This document shows, piece by piece, positions 6,001 to 6,674 of a DNA stretch of 6,674 nt. Below the pieces are notes generated by a model. It made no database searches. It saw only the letters and a list, made by a program, of their open reading frames with translations, and was not told where the DNA came from. The DNA is taken from NCBI GenBank assembly GCA_025934615.1, contig JAICXS010000106.1, forward strand, positions 1 to 6,674. The letters run 5' to 3'. This DNA comes from Nitrospiraceae bacterium. GTDB taxonomy: Bacteria > Nitrospirota > Nitrospiria > Nitrospirales > Nitrospiraceae. Both the position numbers and the translations under genes were made by a program. How positions within the stretch are numbered: position 1 is the stretch's first letter; each line of letters opens with the position of its first letter.

Positions 6001-6674
6001 TCACAACACCACCGGCTCGCGATAAGTGCCGAAAATTTCCTTGAGCGCCGCGCAAATTTCTCCCACTGTCGCTTTGGCCTTCACCGCTGTGATCAGATAA
6101 GGCATGAGGTTCTCGCTGCATGCGGCGGCTTCTTGCAGCTCTTCCAGGGCGCCCGCCATTTTGAAGGGGTCCCGTGATTTCCTGAGATCGGAGAGCCGGG
6201 CGACCTGATCCTGTTCCACTTCCGGTCCGATTTTCAGAGTCGGAATTGAGCGCGACTCTTGCTCGGTGAATTCAGTGACGCCCACGATCGCTCGTTCCTT
6301 GCGTTCAATCTCATGCTGATAGCGTTGCGAGGCGTCGAGAATTTCCCTCTGCGGGTACCTACGTTCGATCGCCCGGACCATCCCACCCATCTCATCCAGC
6401 GTGCGGAAGTAATCCCGCGCGCCCTCTTCCAACCGATTGGTCATCGATTCGACATAATAGGAGCCGCCCAACGGATCGACCGTGTTCGGCACTTCACTCT
6501 CATGGGCGATGATCTGTTGCGTGCGAAGCGCGAGTTTGACCGCCTCCTCAGTAGGCAGCGATAGGGTTTCGTCCATGGAATTGGTGTGCAGCGATTGGGT
6601 GCCGCCTAGGACGGCGGCCAGCGCCTGCAAGGTCGTGCGGACGACATTGTTCATCGGTTGCTGCGCGGTGAGCG
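6001..6674 (-). CDS. B12-dependent acyl-CoA mutase large subunit (methylmalonyl-CoA mutase family), C-terminal part
   Basis: The last 223 residues of a catalytic TIM-barrel subunit that rearranges acyl-CoA carbon skeletons by a radical mechanism with adenosylcobalamin. The gene enters from the high-coordinate edge; full-length stand-alone large subunits are about 520-560 aa, so over half is missing. Visible, numbered within the fragment: TAQQP at 2-6, VLGGTQSLHTNSMDE at 21-35 (the conserved late-barrel segment with the LHTN motif), NTVDPLGGSYYVE at 63-75, EMGGMVRAIE at 94-103, VGVTEF at 130-135, and a tail ENLMPYLITAVKAKATVGEI at 187-206 ending FGTYREPVVL. It stops where the B12-binding domain would begin in one-chain mutases; that domain is a separate gene at 4672-5079. 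The active-site residues that separate methylmalonyl-, isobutyryl-, hydroxyisobutyryl- and pivalyl-CoA mutases lie in the missing N-terminal half, so the substrate is left open. An internal ATG at 6654 is not the start, because conserved family sequence continues upstream of it to the edge. Confidence 0.93.
   Translation of the reverse strand, partial: LTAQQPMNNVVRTTLQALAAVLGGTQSLHTNSMDETLSLPTEEAVKLALRTQQIIAHESEVPNTVDPLGGSYYVESMTNRLEEGARDYFRTLDEMGGMVRAIERRYPQREILDASQRYQHEIERKERAIVGVTEFTEQESRSIPTLKIGPEVEQDQVARLSDLRKSRDPFKMAGALEELQEAAACSENLMPYLITAVKAKATVGEICAALKEIFGTYREPVVL

Overview
The window is one densely packed stretch of GC-rich bacterial chromosome. Eight protein genes all lie on the minus strand, so transcription runs from high to low coordinates. 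No tRNA, rRNA, CRISPR, IS element or phage gene is visible. Start codons, purine-rich ribosome sites and very short gaps are bacterial. The species cannot be read from the sequence. A free-living Gram-negative heterotroph or mixotroph fits, and Nitrospirota or a related soil/water lineage is a weak guess from memory of similar gene sets.

Layout in transcription order: (1) 6674-6001, C-terminal part of the large subunit of a coenzyme B12-dependent acyl-CoA mutase (methylmalonyl-CoA mutase family), cut by the window edge; (2) 5918-5076, a metallo-beta-lactamase-fold hydrolase with all metal ligands; (3) 5079-4672, the separate B12-binding small subunit of the mutase, overlapping gene 2 by an ATGA; (4) 4664-3051, the carboxyltransferase (beta) subunit of 3-methylcrotonyl-CoA carboxylase; (5) 2965-2165, a LiuC-like methylglutaconyl-CoA hydratase; (6) 2145-1213, hydroxymethylglutaryl-CoA lyase; (7) 1188-388, a MeaB/ArgK-family GTPase that protects and loads B12 mutases; (8) 375-1, the N-terminal part of a second crotonase, cut by the other edge.

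Two modules are interleaved. Genes 4, 5 and 6 are three consecutive steps of the lower leucine/isovalerate pathway: 3-methylcrotonyl-CoA to 3-methylglutaconyl-CoA to HMG-CoA to acetoacetate plus acetyl-CoA. Genes 1, 3 and 7 are a split B12-dependent carbon-skeleton mutase and its G-protein chaperone. The spacing (7 nt, about 85 nt, 19 nt, 24 nt and 12 nt gaps, one 4-nt overlap, one 82-nt gap) suggests one transcript. The arrangement suggests that branched acyl-CoAs are rearranged by the mutase and feed, or are handled together with, the leucine-type pathway. The mutase residues that set substrate choice lie outside the window, so methylmalonyl-, isobutyryl-, 2-hydroxyisobutyryl- and pivalyl/isovaleryl-CoA all remain possible.

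Oddities: the hydrolase gene sits between the two mutase subunit genes; the biotin-carrying MCC alpha subunit is absent between the beta subunit and the lyase, where many liu operons have it; and the MeaB-like protein is short at its C-terminus with changes in conserved motifs.
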